Below are positions 1 through 5,666 of a stretch of 5,666 bases of DNA, piece after piece. How positions within the stretch are numbered: position 1 is the first letter of the stretch; the number at the start of each line of letters is the position of its first letter. Source of the DNA: an uncultured Collinsella sp. Lineage in GTDB: Bacteria; Actinomycetota; Coriobacteriia; Coriobacteriales; Coriobacteriaceae. Where the stretch lies: NCBI GenBank assembly GCA_958453575.1, contig CAUDYH010000099.1:1-5666 (forward strand), in the 5' to 3' direction. A program made the translations under genes and the position numbers. The notes beneath the pieces were generated by a model that saw only the letters and a program-made list of their open reading frames with translations, had not been told where the DNA came from and did not search any database.

Positions 1-52
1 CTAACTCAGAGCAAGACTCAACACCGGCCCTAGACGCGCTGAAATAATTCAT
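1..52 (-). CDS. Probable start of the next gene in the operon (partial, function unknown)
   Basis: An ATG at 52 opens a frame that runs to the window edge, giving 17 codons (MNYFSASRAGVESCSEL). It begins one base after the TAG of the flippase, the same arrangement as the GT32/acetyltransferase junction, and GAGGA (62-66) lies 9 nt upstream within the final flippase codons. The other two minus-strand frames contain stops in this stretch. Seventeen residues are too few to assign a family. A chance open frame of this length is possible, so the support is mainly the Shine-Dalgarno and spacing. Confidence 0.45.
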   Translation of the reverse strand, partial: MNYFSASRAGVESCSEL

Positions 53-53
53 C

Positions 54-1544
54 CTATTTAATCCTCATAAAACGACCAATAATCGAACTATAGCTAGGCC
101 TGTCGAAGATATAGAGCGTCGCGCATGCGGCGACTGCGCCCCAAATGACAAGACCGATGGCGACCGCAATCCATCCTGTCCAACTTCCAGCGAAGCAAGA
201 CAGTAGATAGCCAGGCATGGCCACGAGAACGGTCTGTAATACATACACGCCAAACGACCAAAACGAACTCGAAAGAGAGTCCTTCGAGATTTTACGAGGC
301 TCGTAGAGCAAAAGGTCAATCACGCGGTATAGATTGGATACGCAGGACGCAGCAATTGTGCCGACGACCCCAAAACGCATTGTGAGTGGGATACCCAAGA
401 CGATAATGATTGCAGCCTGCAAGCAGGTCTGCGCCCTAGTCTCACGGTACATGCCAGCAGCAATTACAAGTAGGCCCTGGGACGACTTGCCATGATAGAG
501 AAAAACATTTAGGACGACGAGGAAACCGAGCAGGACATTGTGGTAATTTGCATCGTGAAACCCGCCTGCATACAAATCAACAAACGGCATAATCAATGAA
601 AAAGCACATCCGCATGCCACAGCGGAGACTGCGTACACAAGCGCTCGATATGGCTTATAGGAAGACCGAAGACCCTCGTAGTCTCCCTCAGCAATCTGTC
701 GACCAAAGAGCGCCTGAAGCCCTGTACCAAGGACATTCGGAATCATCTGTAGCCCCGTAGATACGAGCATGTAAACAGCAAGAACGCTAACTTCACTCAT
801 GCTCCCACAGAGGAAGGTCGCCAAAATAACGGGCGCGCCCGACTGAACGGCTCCCAAGATTTGGAGAAACAACGCATCCCATCTCTGGGGTAGCTGATAG
901 TCACCGTAATCAACCTTGCAATTGAGCTTCGGATAATGGCGGCGTGTATACAGAGCGAGAATCAGGCTGCGCGCAAAAACCGCAGAGAGAGCCAACGCAT
1001 AGACAGCGACAACAGGAGCATGGAGATAGGCAAACAAGAAAATGACGGCCGTGTTAACCAGCGTGAAGACCGTCGATGCGAGTTGAATGAGCCAGTTCTT
1101 TTGATCGGCGGTAAGGAAAACTTGGTACTTGGCGAGGGAAAAGAAATCCACGACGATCTTGGCACCCAACAGGAAGGTAAGCACCATGATCTCCCAAGGC
1201 GCAAGCGAACCTACCGAGACAAATATGGGATAAACGACCGAAAGGCCAACCAGCAAGACAAGAAACAACATGCCCGACTTCTGATAAAAGACCTTCGAGG
1301 CCGAAGCCACGACGTTAATCCCATCCCAGTCGCCCTTAGCAATAGGCTTATATAGAGCGAAGGTCGCCGCACCAGAAATACCAGCTTCGACAAGTGCGAA
1401 ATAACCAATAAACTGAGTTAGAGAGGTCACCAGACCGTTAACCTCGGATCCATATACGCCAATAATCGCCCTTGGGACGAGGAAGCCGGCAACGATAGCG
1501 GTCAACTGGTAGACCAAGTTCCAAAAAGTATTCTTTGCAAACAT
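54..1544 (-). CDS. Wzx-like polysaccharide flippase (MOP superfamily membrane protein)
   Basis: This 496-aa, strongly hydrophobic protein has the size and layout of oligosaccharide/lipopolysaccharide flippases, with roughly 12-14 membrane segments. Segments are clear at about 8-28, 38-60, 92-112, 117-137, 155-175, 177-197, 236-263, 302-322, 336-352, 373-393, 432-452 and 456-478. The N-terminus (NTFWNLVYQLTAIVAGFLVPR, split as 5-15 and 16-25) and VYGSEVNGLVTSLTQFIGYF (30-49) fit the family pattern of a first helix followed by a conserved loop. Such proteins move undecaprenyl-diphosphate-linked repeat units across the membrane; the substrate here is presumably the unit made by the upstream genes. 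The start is ATG at 1544, 16 nt after the pyruvyl transferase stop. An AGGTG lies 13 nt upstream, a long spacing. The frame stays open to 1757, but those 71 residues overlap the preceding gene and lack hydrophobic character. The gene ends in TAG one base before a possible next start. Confidence 0.92.
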   Translation of the reverse strand: MFAKNTFWNLVYQLTAIVAGFLVPRAIIGVYGSEVNGLVTSLTQFIGYFALVEAGISGAATFALYKPIAKGDWDGINVVASASKVFYQKSGMLFLVLLVGLSVVYPIFVSVGSLAPWEIMVLTFLLGAKIVVDFFSLAKYQVFLTADQKNWLIQLASTVFTLVNTAVIFLFAYLHAPVVAVYALALSAVFARSLILALYTRRHYPKLNCKVDYGDYQLPQRWDALFLQILGAVQSGAPVILATFLCGSMSEVSVLAVYMLVSTGLQMIPNVLGTGLQALFGRQIAEGDYEGLRSSYKPYRALVYAVSAVACGCAFSLIMPFVDLYAGGFHDANYHNVLLGFLVVLNVFLYHGKSSQGLLVIAAGMYRETRAQTCLQAAIIIVLGIPLTMRFGVVGTIAASCVSNLYRVIDLLLYEPRKISKDSLSSSFWSFGVYVLQTVLVAMPGYLLSCFAGSWTGWIAVAIGLVIWGAVAACATLYIFDRPSYSSIIGRFMRIK

Positions 1545-1560
1545 AAGCCAGAAACGACAC

Positions 1561-2646
1561 CTACAATCCAATGCAGCGAGCGATAAAGGCACGCGCTGTA
1601 TCACGGTCATGTGAGAGGGTCTGGTTTGCATGACCATAGTCAACAGCCGAAATAACGACCTCGTCTCGATACAGACAACCCTCAATTCCATAACGTGCGA
1701 GCAGGTCTGTAATCCTGACGTTACTCTGAACGGCGGAGTCCGACGTTTTAACGACAAACGACTTATTGAAATTCATGGAGAAGCAGGCGCCGTGGAAGGA
1801 GTCCGTGCAAACAAACGACGCCTCACTAACAAGCTTCAAGAAAGCAGCCGGACCGATACCCCTCACGTTAATCATGCCGGGGAATTTCTTCGTGTTGTAA
1901 TGAATGCAGACGACAGGAACGCCGAGCTCGCTGGCGATCTTCCTAGCTCGATCCACGAGTTTTTGCTCAGAGTTAAGCGTATAAAGCAGAACATAGGATT
2001 GAGGTATCGTATCCAAGCCGTCATCTGAGGCTAACGCCGACCAGTCATCGCCCGTAAGAAGCAGGGTCGGATCAGGCATAAATACAGATTCGAGCCCCAT
2101 CTCGCTAAGGACCTCCATAGAGCTCGGTTCCCTAACGGAAAGACCAGTGAACTTTGCCAGCCTGTCGGCCGCGCCTTCATCGCATGCCAAAATGGATTCC
2201 GCCGTCGCATCTCCCAGACTGGCAGCATAAGACGCGACCTTTGTAACTTCAGCGATGCCTTCACCCAAGAAGACTGGGTCATGCCCATTAACCCGAGGAT
2301 TGAAAACCTGATCGCTGCCAATGAGGACGCAGTCGAGGCTCTTGGCTCTATCAATAAGAGCTTGCTTATCCAGCTTTCCCGTAGGGCTTAGATTGCGCTT
2401 AGCAAATCGACTGAACGAATTAAGCCTCTGGCGCTCAAAACCCCTGCGAAGGAAATAGCGAACGGCATCCGAAGGATTGAACGAGAAGCACGTACCCAAC
2501 TCTCGATCATCGAGTTCCTTATTGCTGTAATTGAGCACTTCGCAGTCGCAGCCCAACGACATCACGGTCCTGCGCAGAGCACATGCTTGTAGCGAAGCAC
2601 CATAATTTACGGTATTCGAAAATGTGAGGATGCCTATGCGTTTCAA
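1561..2646 (-). CDS. Polysaccharide pyruvyl transferase family protein
   Basis: This 361-aa protein is full length for the family (CsaB/WcaK-like, GT-B-like fold). The N-terminus RIGILTFSNTVNYGASLQA (3-21) is the characteristic glycine/asparagine loop. LIGSDQVFNP (108-117), SYAASLG (139-145), SVREPSS (170-176) and PDPTLLL (191-197) follow. The C-terminal half has VCTDSFHGACFSMNF (279-293), whose SFHG contains the conserved His, and NVRITDLL (309-316). The family transfers pyruvate from phosphoenolpyruvate to a sugar as a ketal, adding a negative charge to the glycan. Which sugar is modified cannot be told, and some members may have other donors. It is predicted cytoplasmic, with no signal peptide. 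The start is TTG at 2646, chosen because the family motif begins at residue 3 and AGGCGG sits 7 nt upstream. The gap to the acetyltransferase gene is 30 nt, and the flippase starts 16 nt downstream. Confidence 0.93.
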   Translation of the reverse strand: MKRIGILTFSNTVNYGASLQACALRRTVMSLGCDCEVLNYSNKELDDRELGTCFSFNPSDAVRYFLRRGFERQRLNSFSRFAKRNLSPTGKLDKQALIDRAKSLDCVLIGSDQVFNPRVNGHDPVFLGEGIAEVTKVASYAASLGDATAESILACDEGAADRLAKFTGLSVREPSSMEVLSEMGLESVFMPDPTLLLTGDDWSALASDDGLDTIPQSYVLLYTLNSEQKLVDRARKIASELGVPVVCIHYNTKKFPGMINVRGIGPAAFLKLVSEASFVCTDSFHGACFSMNFNKSFVVKTSDSAVQSNVRITDLLARYGIEGCLYRDEVVISAVDYGHANQTLSHDRDTARAFIARCIGL

Positions 2647-2653
2647 TATCTTA

Positions 2654-2659
2654 CCGCCT
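2654..2659 (-). promoter_or_regulatory. Ribosome binding site for the TTG start of the pyruvyl transferase gene
   Basis: AGGCGG, one mismatch from AGGAGG, lies 7 nt before the TTG at 2646. It supports a TTG start, since the next in-frame ATG is at codon 29, past the conserved N-terminus. Confidence 0.65.
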
Positions 2660-2676
2660 AACTATTCGCAAGCTCG

Positions 2677-3207
2677 TTAAACCAAATTGATGATGTAACC
2701 TTCAGTAGCGTTATCGGTTTCGATAATCTTGCACGGGTTGCCAATGACTATCGAATGATCGGGAATATCCTGGTTAACAAAGGTATTGGAGGCAATAAAG
2801 ACATCGTTTCCAATGGTCACATTACCTGCAACCGTCGAGTTAATTCCGAGATATACGCGGTCACCAATCGTAGGGACGCCCTTTCTATGGCCACGGTTTT
2901 CTTGGCCGATGGTGCATCCCTTATGGATGTTCACGTTACGGCCGAACTTCGCGCCGGCGTTTACAGTAATGCCGTAAGGGTGACCAATGTAGAAGCCTTC
3001 ACCAATTTGAGTTGATGGCGAAATCTCGAGTCCACACTTCCTGGAAAGATGTTTCCTCGGAAGCGTGAAGAGGAGTTTTCGCAAACCCCCTGCCTGACAC
3101 ATCCTTAGATAGAAAACATAGCGGTAGCCAAAATCACCTAATAACCGGCCGAGCTTTACGCCTTGCGTACCGAAATAGTGATAAGTATCTTTAGCGAATA
3201 CGTCCAC
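2677..3207 (-). CDS. Serine acetyltransferase-like (hexapeptide, left-handed beta-helix) O-acetyltransferase
   Basis: This 176-aa protein has a short N-terminal helical part (1-60, with GYRYVFYLRMCQ at 27-38), then a hexapeptide-repeat beta-helix (about 65-160). It aligns by motif with the CysE/SAT catalytic core: H76 in YIGHPYGITVNAG and H107 in NRGHRKGVPTIGD correspond to the two active-site His positions of serine acetyltransferase. GNPCK (156-160) closes the helix as is typical. E. coli CysE is 273 aa; the large N-terminal SAT domain is absent. Short SAT-like proteins of this kind in polysaccharide clusters are usually thought to acetylate a sugar hydroxyl from acetyl-CoA, so a role in glycan O-acetylation is more likely than cysteine synthesis (inference from context). 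The start is GTG at 3207, one base after the GT32 stop and behind AGGAGAGAG. A TTG at 3252 gives 15 extra residues that lie inside the upstream gene. Confidence 0.9.
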   Translation of the reverse strand: MDVFAKDTYHYFGTQGVKLGRLLGDFGYRYVFYLRMCQAGGLRKLLFTLPRKHLSRKCGLEISPSTQIGEGFYIGHPYGITVNAGAKFGRNVNIHKGCTIGQENRGHRKGVPTIGDRVYLGINSTVAGNVTIGNDVFIASNTFVNQDIPDHSIVIGNPCKIIETDNATEGYIINLV

Positions 3208-3208
3208 T

Positions 3209-4009
3209 CTAACTTCTCTCTCCTCTAGCAATCTTTTCGCGAACAACGCCAAAGATTCTCTTAGTTCCTACAACCAAGCCACCGTCACTAAGCTCCATGA
3301 GAATTCGACCCAAAATCTGCGAAAGCCTTCGCCCAATGAAAGGGGAACACTTACGCACAACCTTCCGCTTGATGCGATATTTGGGCTCAACCCAGCTTCC
3401 CGAAGAGTGATGGATGCTGTACGTTTCACGCTTGATGTGATAACCGCCGAAACCGTAAACGGGGTTGAACGCTTTGGAGTCCAAGGCAAGCCAGCCACCG
3501 AAATGCTGCTCTTTATTTACGCGTTCAAAGCCGATTTTTTGAAGCTCAGCAGTGAATACCTCATTCACCGTGATCTTGTCGAGAAAATCAGGATCACAGG
3601 AGAACTCCATCGACTCATATCGTTCCACGCATGCGCGAATTACAGGGTCATGAGGCTCAACAGCAACAATCAAGCCGGTGGTGGCAGTCAACGAGGATTC
3701 TTCGATTGCAGTGAAAGGAATGCTTTCCATGAGAGGCGATATGTCTCGTATGAGCTCGCTGCCGATATCCATATAGATGCCGCCGTACTCATACAAGACC
3801 TTAAAGCGAGCGTAGTCCGACACAAATGCCCAGAGGCCCGCCGCATACGCGCCCCTTGACCAAGAGCATGATGCGAAGTCGAAGTTATCCTCATTCCACT
3901 GCTTGACCTCAAACCCAGGCGCAAACTTCTCCCACGAAGCCAAGGACCTCACAGCAGTCTCAGAGAGCGGATTGCCTCCGAACCAGCAGTAATGAATAGT
4001 CTTATCCAT
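3209..4009 (-). CDS. GT32-like glycosyltransferase (DXD sugar-binding, capsular polysaccharide type)
   Basis: This 266-aa protein matches the bacterial family with the glycosyltransferase sugar-binding DXD region (GT32, Och1-like GT-A fold). It begins with the typical KTIHYCWFGG (3-12), followed by WNEDNFD (38-44), AFVSDYARFKVLYEYGG (61-77) and the metal/donor site IYMDIGSE (78-85). A late IHHSSGSW (199-206) matches the conserved His-containing end of the catalytic domain. The basic, partly hydrophobic tail (about 207-266) may associate with membrane or partner proteins. It should transfer a sugar from a nucleotide donor to the growing repeat unit in the cytoplasm; the sugar is unknown. The DXD site reads D81-I-G83-S-E85 instead of the more usual D-T-D, so the second Asp is missing while an acidic residue remains at +4. 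The start is ATG at 4009, set by AGGAG and the family N-terminus; a frame open to 4120 adds 37 unlikely residues. Confidence 0.9.
   Translation of the reverse strand: MDKTIHYCWFGGNPLSETAVRSLASWEKFAPGFEVKQWNEDNFDFASCSWSRGAYAAGLWAFVSDYARFKVLYEYGGIYMDIGSELIRDISPLMESIPFTAIEESSLTATTGLIVAVEPHDPVIRACVERYESMEFSCDPDFLDKITVNEVFTAELQKIGFERVNKEQHFGGWLALDSKAFNPVYGFGGYHIKRETYSIHHSSGSWVEPKYRIKRKVVRKCSPFIGRRLSQILGRILMELSDGGLVVGTKRIFGVVREKIARGERS
3216..3224 (-). promoter_or_regulatory. Ribosome binding site for the GTG start of the acetyltransferase gene
   Basis: AGGAGAGAG on the minus strand lies inside the last codons of the GT32 gene. AGGAG ends 12 nt before the GTG at 3207, while the overlapping GAGAG ends 8 nt before it. 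No comparable site precedes the in-frame TTG codons upstream. Confidence 0.6.
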
Positions 4010-4088
4010 CGTCACGCTCCTAAATGTGCAACTTGGAAATAAGAAACGGAGTCTGACGGGTCTCCAATATCGCCCAAGAAAGCGAGTC
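4010..4088. other. 79-nt intergenic gap between the GT4 and GT32 genes
   Basis: This is the longest non-coding stretch in the window. It contains the Shine-Dalgarno of the GT32 gene and a weak inverted repeat (GGAG...CTCC, about 4048-4065) interrupted by a mismatch. The stem is too short and lacks a following T-run on the minus strand, so it is not a convincing terminator. I see no clear -10/-35 promoter. Confidence 0.5.
4017..4021 (-). promoter_or_regulatory. Ribosome binding site fixing the GT32 start
   Basis: AGGAG lies 7 nt before the ATG at 4009. The site is near ideal and shows that the open frame extending upstream to 4120 is not part of the gene. Confidence 0.8.
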
Positions 4089-5144
4089 TCACCGGCAAAT
4101 ATCTTCGTAAACCATGCCAAGCCGGTTCATAAACGCCGTAAGGGAAAAGGCATCTTTTATGCGAGCTCGTCCCTGAATTCCAATCATTTCCTTGTAAGAG
4201 ATATCGCTCATGAGATTCTCGAGCTTAGTGGCCAACGCATCAACATCATCAACTGGAAACATAATTCCGTCTACGCCGTCGGTAATGACTTGTGGAATAC
4301 CCCCGACAGGAGTCGCAATGGTAGCAAGTCCGTACGACATTGCCTCAAGCACACTCATAGGCATGCCCTCATTCTTCGAAGGAAGGCAGAACATGCTACT
4401 GTTGCGAAAGGCTTCGTCTTTTTTTTCACCTTTAGCCCAGCCTATAAAGCTGCACCTGTCACCAAGTCCAAGTTCATCCGCCAGTTGTTCATATGCTGGC
4501 ACATCCCCGTCTCCGCCAAAGACAAAACGCGCATCGGGATGAGTCTTAAGAACGCGCTTAGCAGCGCGCAAAAGTAAATCCGGACTCTTGCGCGCATCAA
4601 GACGCCCCATGAACAAAACCGTATTGCACGAATAATCAATAGCGTTAACCTCAGGAACGTCAACGGCGTTATGCACCACCACGATACGATCCAAGGAACA
4701 GATGTGCCTTTTTAGAAGGAATTCCTTCCACTCCTCCGACAGAACGACCACCTTTGAGCAACATTCAAAGGAATGCGAGATATCGCGTCTCTCAGCCTCG
4801 CTACATTCTTCGTCAAACCAAACACCGAACTCGCTACCATGCAGATGGAGAAGAACGGGTTTGTTTCGAAAGAAGGCCGCCCTCATGAAGATCTTTTTTC
4901 GGCGATAGCTGCCACGAGACGCCATATGCACATGTACGAGATCGCACGCGTTGAGCCTGCTGAGATATTTCATATAAGCCACAAGGGCAATGGAGAGCTT
5001 CTTGAACTTCCCGCCCTCAGCAGTTGTCGAAATGAATTCTATTGAACCTTCGTTACGATTCGACCACTTCATAATGTTGTTTTCAACCGTGGAGATGCCA
5101 CCCATAGCATCAAGACTCGGGCCAATCATCAACACTTTAGGCAT
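4089..5144 (-). CDS. Glycosyltransferase family 4 (GT-B fold) protein
   Basis: This 351-aa protein has the full layout of a GT4 retaining glycosyltransferase. The N-terminal Rossmann domain carries the glycine loop GGISTV (15-20), HVHMAS (71-76) and HLHGSEF (100-106). A linker VVHNAVD (157-163) follows. The C-terminal donor-binding domain has MGRLDARKSPD (179-189) and the EX7E pair E259/E267 within NEGMPMSVLEAMSYG, followed by ATPVGGIP (277-284). No signal peptide or membrane segment is seen, so it should act at the cytoplasmic membrane face, adding a sugar from a nucleotide donor to the lipid-linked repeat unit. Donor and acceptor cannot be read from sequence. The start is ATG at 5144, placed 6 nt after AGGTG; an in-frame GTG at 5153 would add three residues but lies inside that Shine-Dalgarno. 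The start overlaps the upstream ATP-grasp gene by 8 nt, suggesting translational coupling. Confidence 0.93.
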   Translation of the reverse strand: MPKVLMIGPSLDAMGGISTVENNIMKWSNRNEGSIEFISTTAEGGKFKKLSIALVAYMKYLSRLNACDLVHVHMASRGSYRRKKIFMRAAFFRNKPVLLHLHGSEFGVWFDEECSEAERRDISHSFECCSKVVVLSEEWKEFLLKRHICSLDRIVVVHNAVDVPEVNAIDYSCNTVLFMGRLDARKSPDLLLRAAKRVLKTHPDARFVFGGDGDVPAYEQLADELGLGDRCSFIGWAKGEKKDEAFRNSSMFCLPSKNEGMPMSVLEAMSYGLATIATPVGGIPQVITDGVDGIMFPVDDVDALATKLENLMSDISYKEMIGIQGRARIKDAFSLTAFMNRLGMVYEDICR

Positions 5145-5666
5145 TATCAGCACCTAAAGATCTTTTAGAAGAAGGGCAAGACCAATCGCAGTACTTTTCT
5201 AAATGGGAAACAGTTGGCAAAACAAACAAATCGCCAAGCTCTCGGTCAAGTCTATCGGGTTGCTCCTCTAGTGCATAGAAGGGATCGTATCCGCCTCCGG
5301 TATAGAAAGTCATCTCGCCAAAGTAAGGTTTACCGCTAATGTTGTACCAGTCAACCCGCACGTGAGGGAAACCATCAGAGAGTTTCTCGGAAAGCTCAAG
5401 CATAAGTTCGTAGTTCTCGGGCTTTACAGTAGGCTCATGCTCAGATACCTCATGGTCGATATCGCCACGCTGCTCCCATTCAGTAGAAAAGTACTGCATT
5501 TCATGATTAGTGAAACGATCGGCGTCCGTCTGAACAAGAGCTGCCTTACCGTCAAAACAATAGAATTTGTAATCAGTCGGAGTCGCTCTTCCAGGTTCAT
5601 CAAGAAATGCTTCCGCCACAATGCGAGGCGTGATACCGAGATAAGCCCACTCCCTGCCCTGCCAAT
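5137..5666 (-). CDS. TupA-like ATP-grasp amidoligase family protein, C-terminal part (5' end outside window)
   Basis: The frame is open to the right edge, giving 175 visible residues. A GTG at 5619 is in frame, but the residues before it (WQGREWAYLGITPRIVAEAF) already look like family sequence, so the gene begins outside the window. Visible signatures, numbered from the first full codon, are DYKFYCFDGK (31-40), a Glu/Leu-rich helix PENYELMLELSEKLSDGFP (about 82-100), RVDWYN (103-108), and YFGEMTFYTGGGYDPF (114-129). In the ATP-grasp fold the Asp of RVDWYN and the Glu of FGEMTF are the expected metal/ATP ligands. The match is to the TupA-like ATP-grasp family, named after a Bacillus teichuronopeptide gene and common in capsule clusters. 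ATP-grasp ligases join a carboxylate to an amine through an acyl phosphate; the substrate here is unknown, and amino-acid or peptide decoration of a glycan is inference. The protein is probably cytoplasmic. The stop is TAA, and the next gene starts within the last codons. Confidence 0.87.
   Translation of the reverse strand, partial: WQGREWAYLGITPRIVAEAFLDEPGRATPTDYKFYCFDGKAALVQTDADRFTNHEMQYFSTEWEQRGDIDHEVSEHEPTVKPENYELMLELSEKLSDGFPHVRVDWYNISGKPYFGEMTFYTGGGYDPFYALEEQPDRLDRELGDLFVLPTVSHLEKYCDWSCPSSKRSLGADNA
5151..5155 (-). promoter_or_regulatory. Ribosome binding site of the GT4 gene
   Basis: AGGTG on the minus strand lies 6 nt before the ATG at 5144 and inside the end of the upstream ATP-grasp gene. 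It includes the bases of the alternative GTG at 5153, which argues for the ATG as the real start. Confidence 0.6.

Noticed and set aside
936..1355. 139-codon, charge-rich open frame on the plus strand
   Set aside because: It is antisense to the flippase. The charged, low-hydrophobic composition is what the complement of a membrane-protein gene produces.
1545..1757. Upstream extension of the flippase frame (71 residues)
   Set aside because: It lies inside the pyruvyl transferase gene, shows no membrane character or family match, and the ATG at 1544 gives a normal flippase N-terminus.
2677..3207. Assignment of the acetyltransferase as a true CysE for cysteine synthesis
   Set aside because: It lacks the large N-terminal SAT domain of classical CysE and sits inside a polysaccharide operon with no cysteine genes, so sugar O-acetylation is the better reading, though not proven.
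3407..3859. 150-codon open frame on the plus strand
   Set aside because: It is antisense to the GT32-like gene, with no recognisable domain. It is best explained as a shadow of the coding strand.
4048..4065. Inverted repeat GGAG...CTCC as a possible terminator or attenuator
   Set aside because: The stem is only four base pairs before a mismatch, with no T-run after it on the transcribed strand. Chance is sufficient.
4010..4120. Upstream extension of the GT32 frame (37 residues)
   Set aside because: The residues do not resemble the family, the extension overlaps the end of the GT4 gene, and an ideal AGGAG site precedes the ATG at 4009.
4026..4577. 183-codon open frame on the plus strand
   Set aside because: It lies almost wholly antisense to the GT4 gene, whose motifs are complete. 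The translation shows no family signature and it has no recognised context on the plus strand.

Overview
The window is an internal piece of a bacterial surface-polysaccharide locus (capsule, exopolysaccharide or O-antigen type). All recognisable genes lie on the minus strand, so transcription runs from the right edge (5666) to the left edge (1). GC content is about half by rough hand count. Strong Shine-Dalgarno sites, GTG and TTG starts and very tight gene spacing point to a bacterium that is either Gram-positive-like or actinobacterial. The gene mix (TupA-like ATP-grasp, GT32, short SAT-like acetyltransferase, pyruvyl transferase) resembles clusters I associate with gut Actinomycetota such as Coriobacteriia, or with Bacillota. 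That placement is weak inference, and no taxon marker is present.

In transcription order the genes are: (1) 5666-5137, the C-terminal part of a TupA-like ATP-grasp amidoligase, cut by the window edge; (2) 5144-4089, a GT4 (GT-B fold) glycosyltransferase overlapping gene 1 by 8 nt; (3) 4009-3209, a GT32-like (GT-A fold) sugar transferase with an unusual DxD region, after a 79-nt gap; (4) 3207-2677, a short left-handed beta-helix O-acetyltransferase of the serine acetyltransferase type, starting one base after the stop of gene 3; (5) 2646-1561, a polysaccharide pyruvyl transferase family protein with a TTG start; (6) 1544-54, a Wzx-like polytopic flippase; (7) 52-1, the probable first 17 codons of another gene, again one base after a stop. 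No promoter or terminator is visible, and no gap between genes exceeds 79 nt, so this reads as one operon segment.

Taken together, the two glycosyltransferases would build a lipid-linked repeat unit on the cytoplasmic face. The acetyl and pyruvyl transferases would decorate it, the ATP-grasp enzyme may add an amide-linked amino acid or related group, and the flippase would export the unit. The polymerase, the initiating phosphoglycosyltransferase and the length-control proteins are not in this window.

Several genes have a longer open frame upstream of their true start. I moved five starts inward using Shine-Dalgarno position, family N-termini and gene spacing. I found no RNA gene, CRISPR array, insertion sequence, notable repeat or clearly novel system here. 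The most interesting points are the degenerate GT32 metal motif and the predicted combination of amide, acetyl and pyruvyl decorations.
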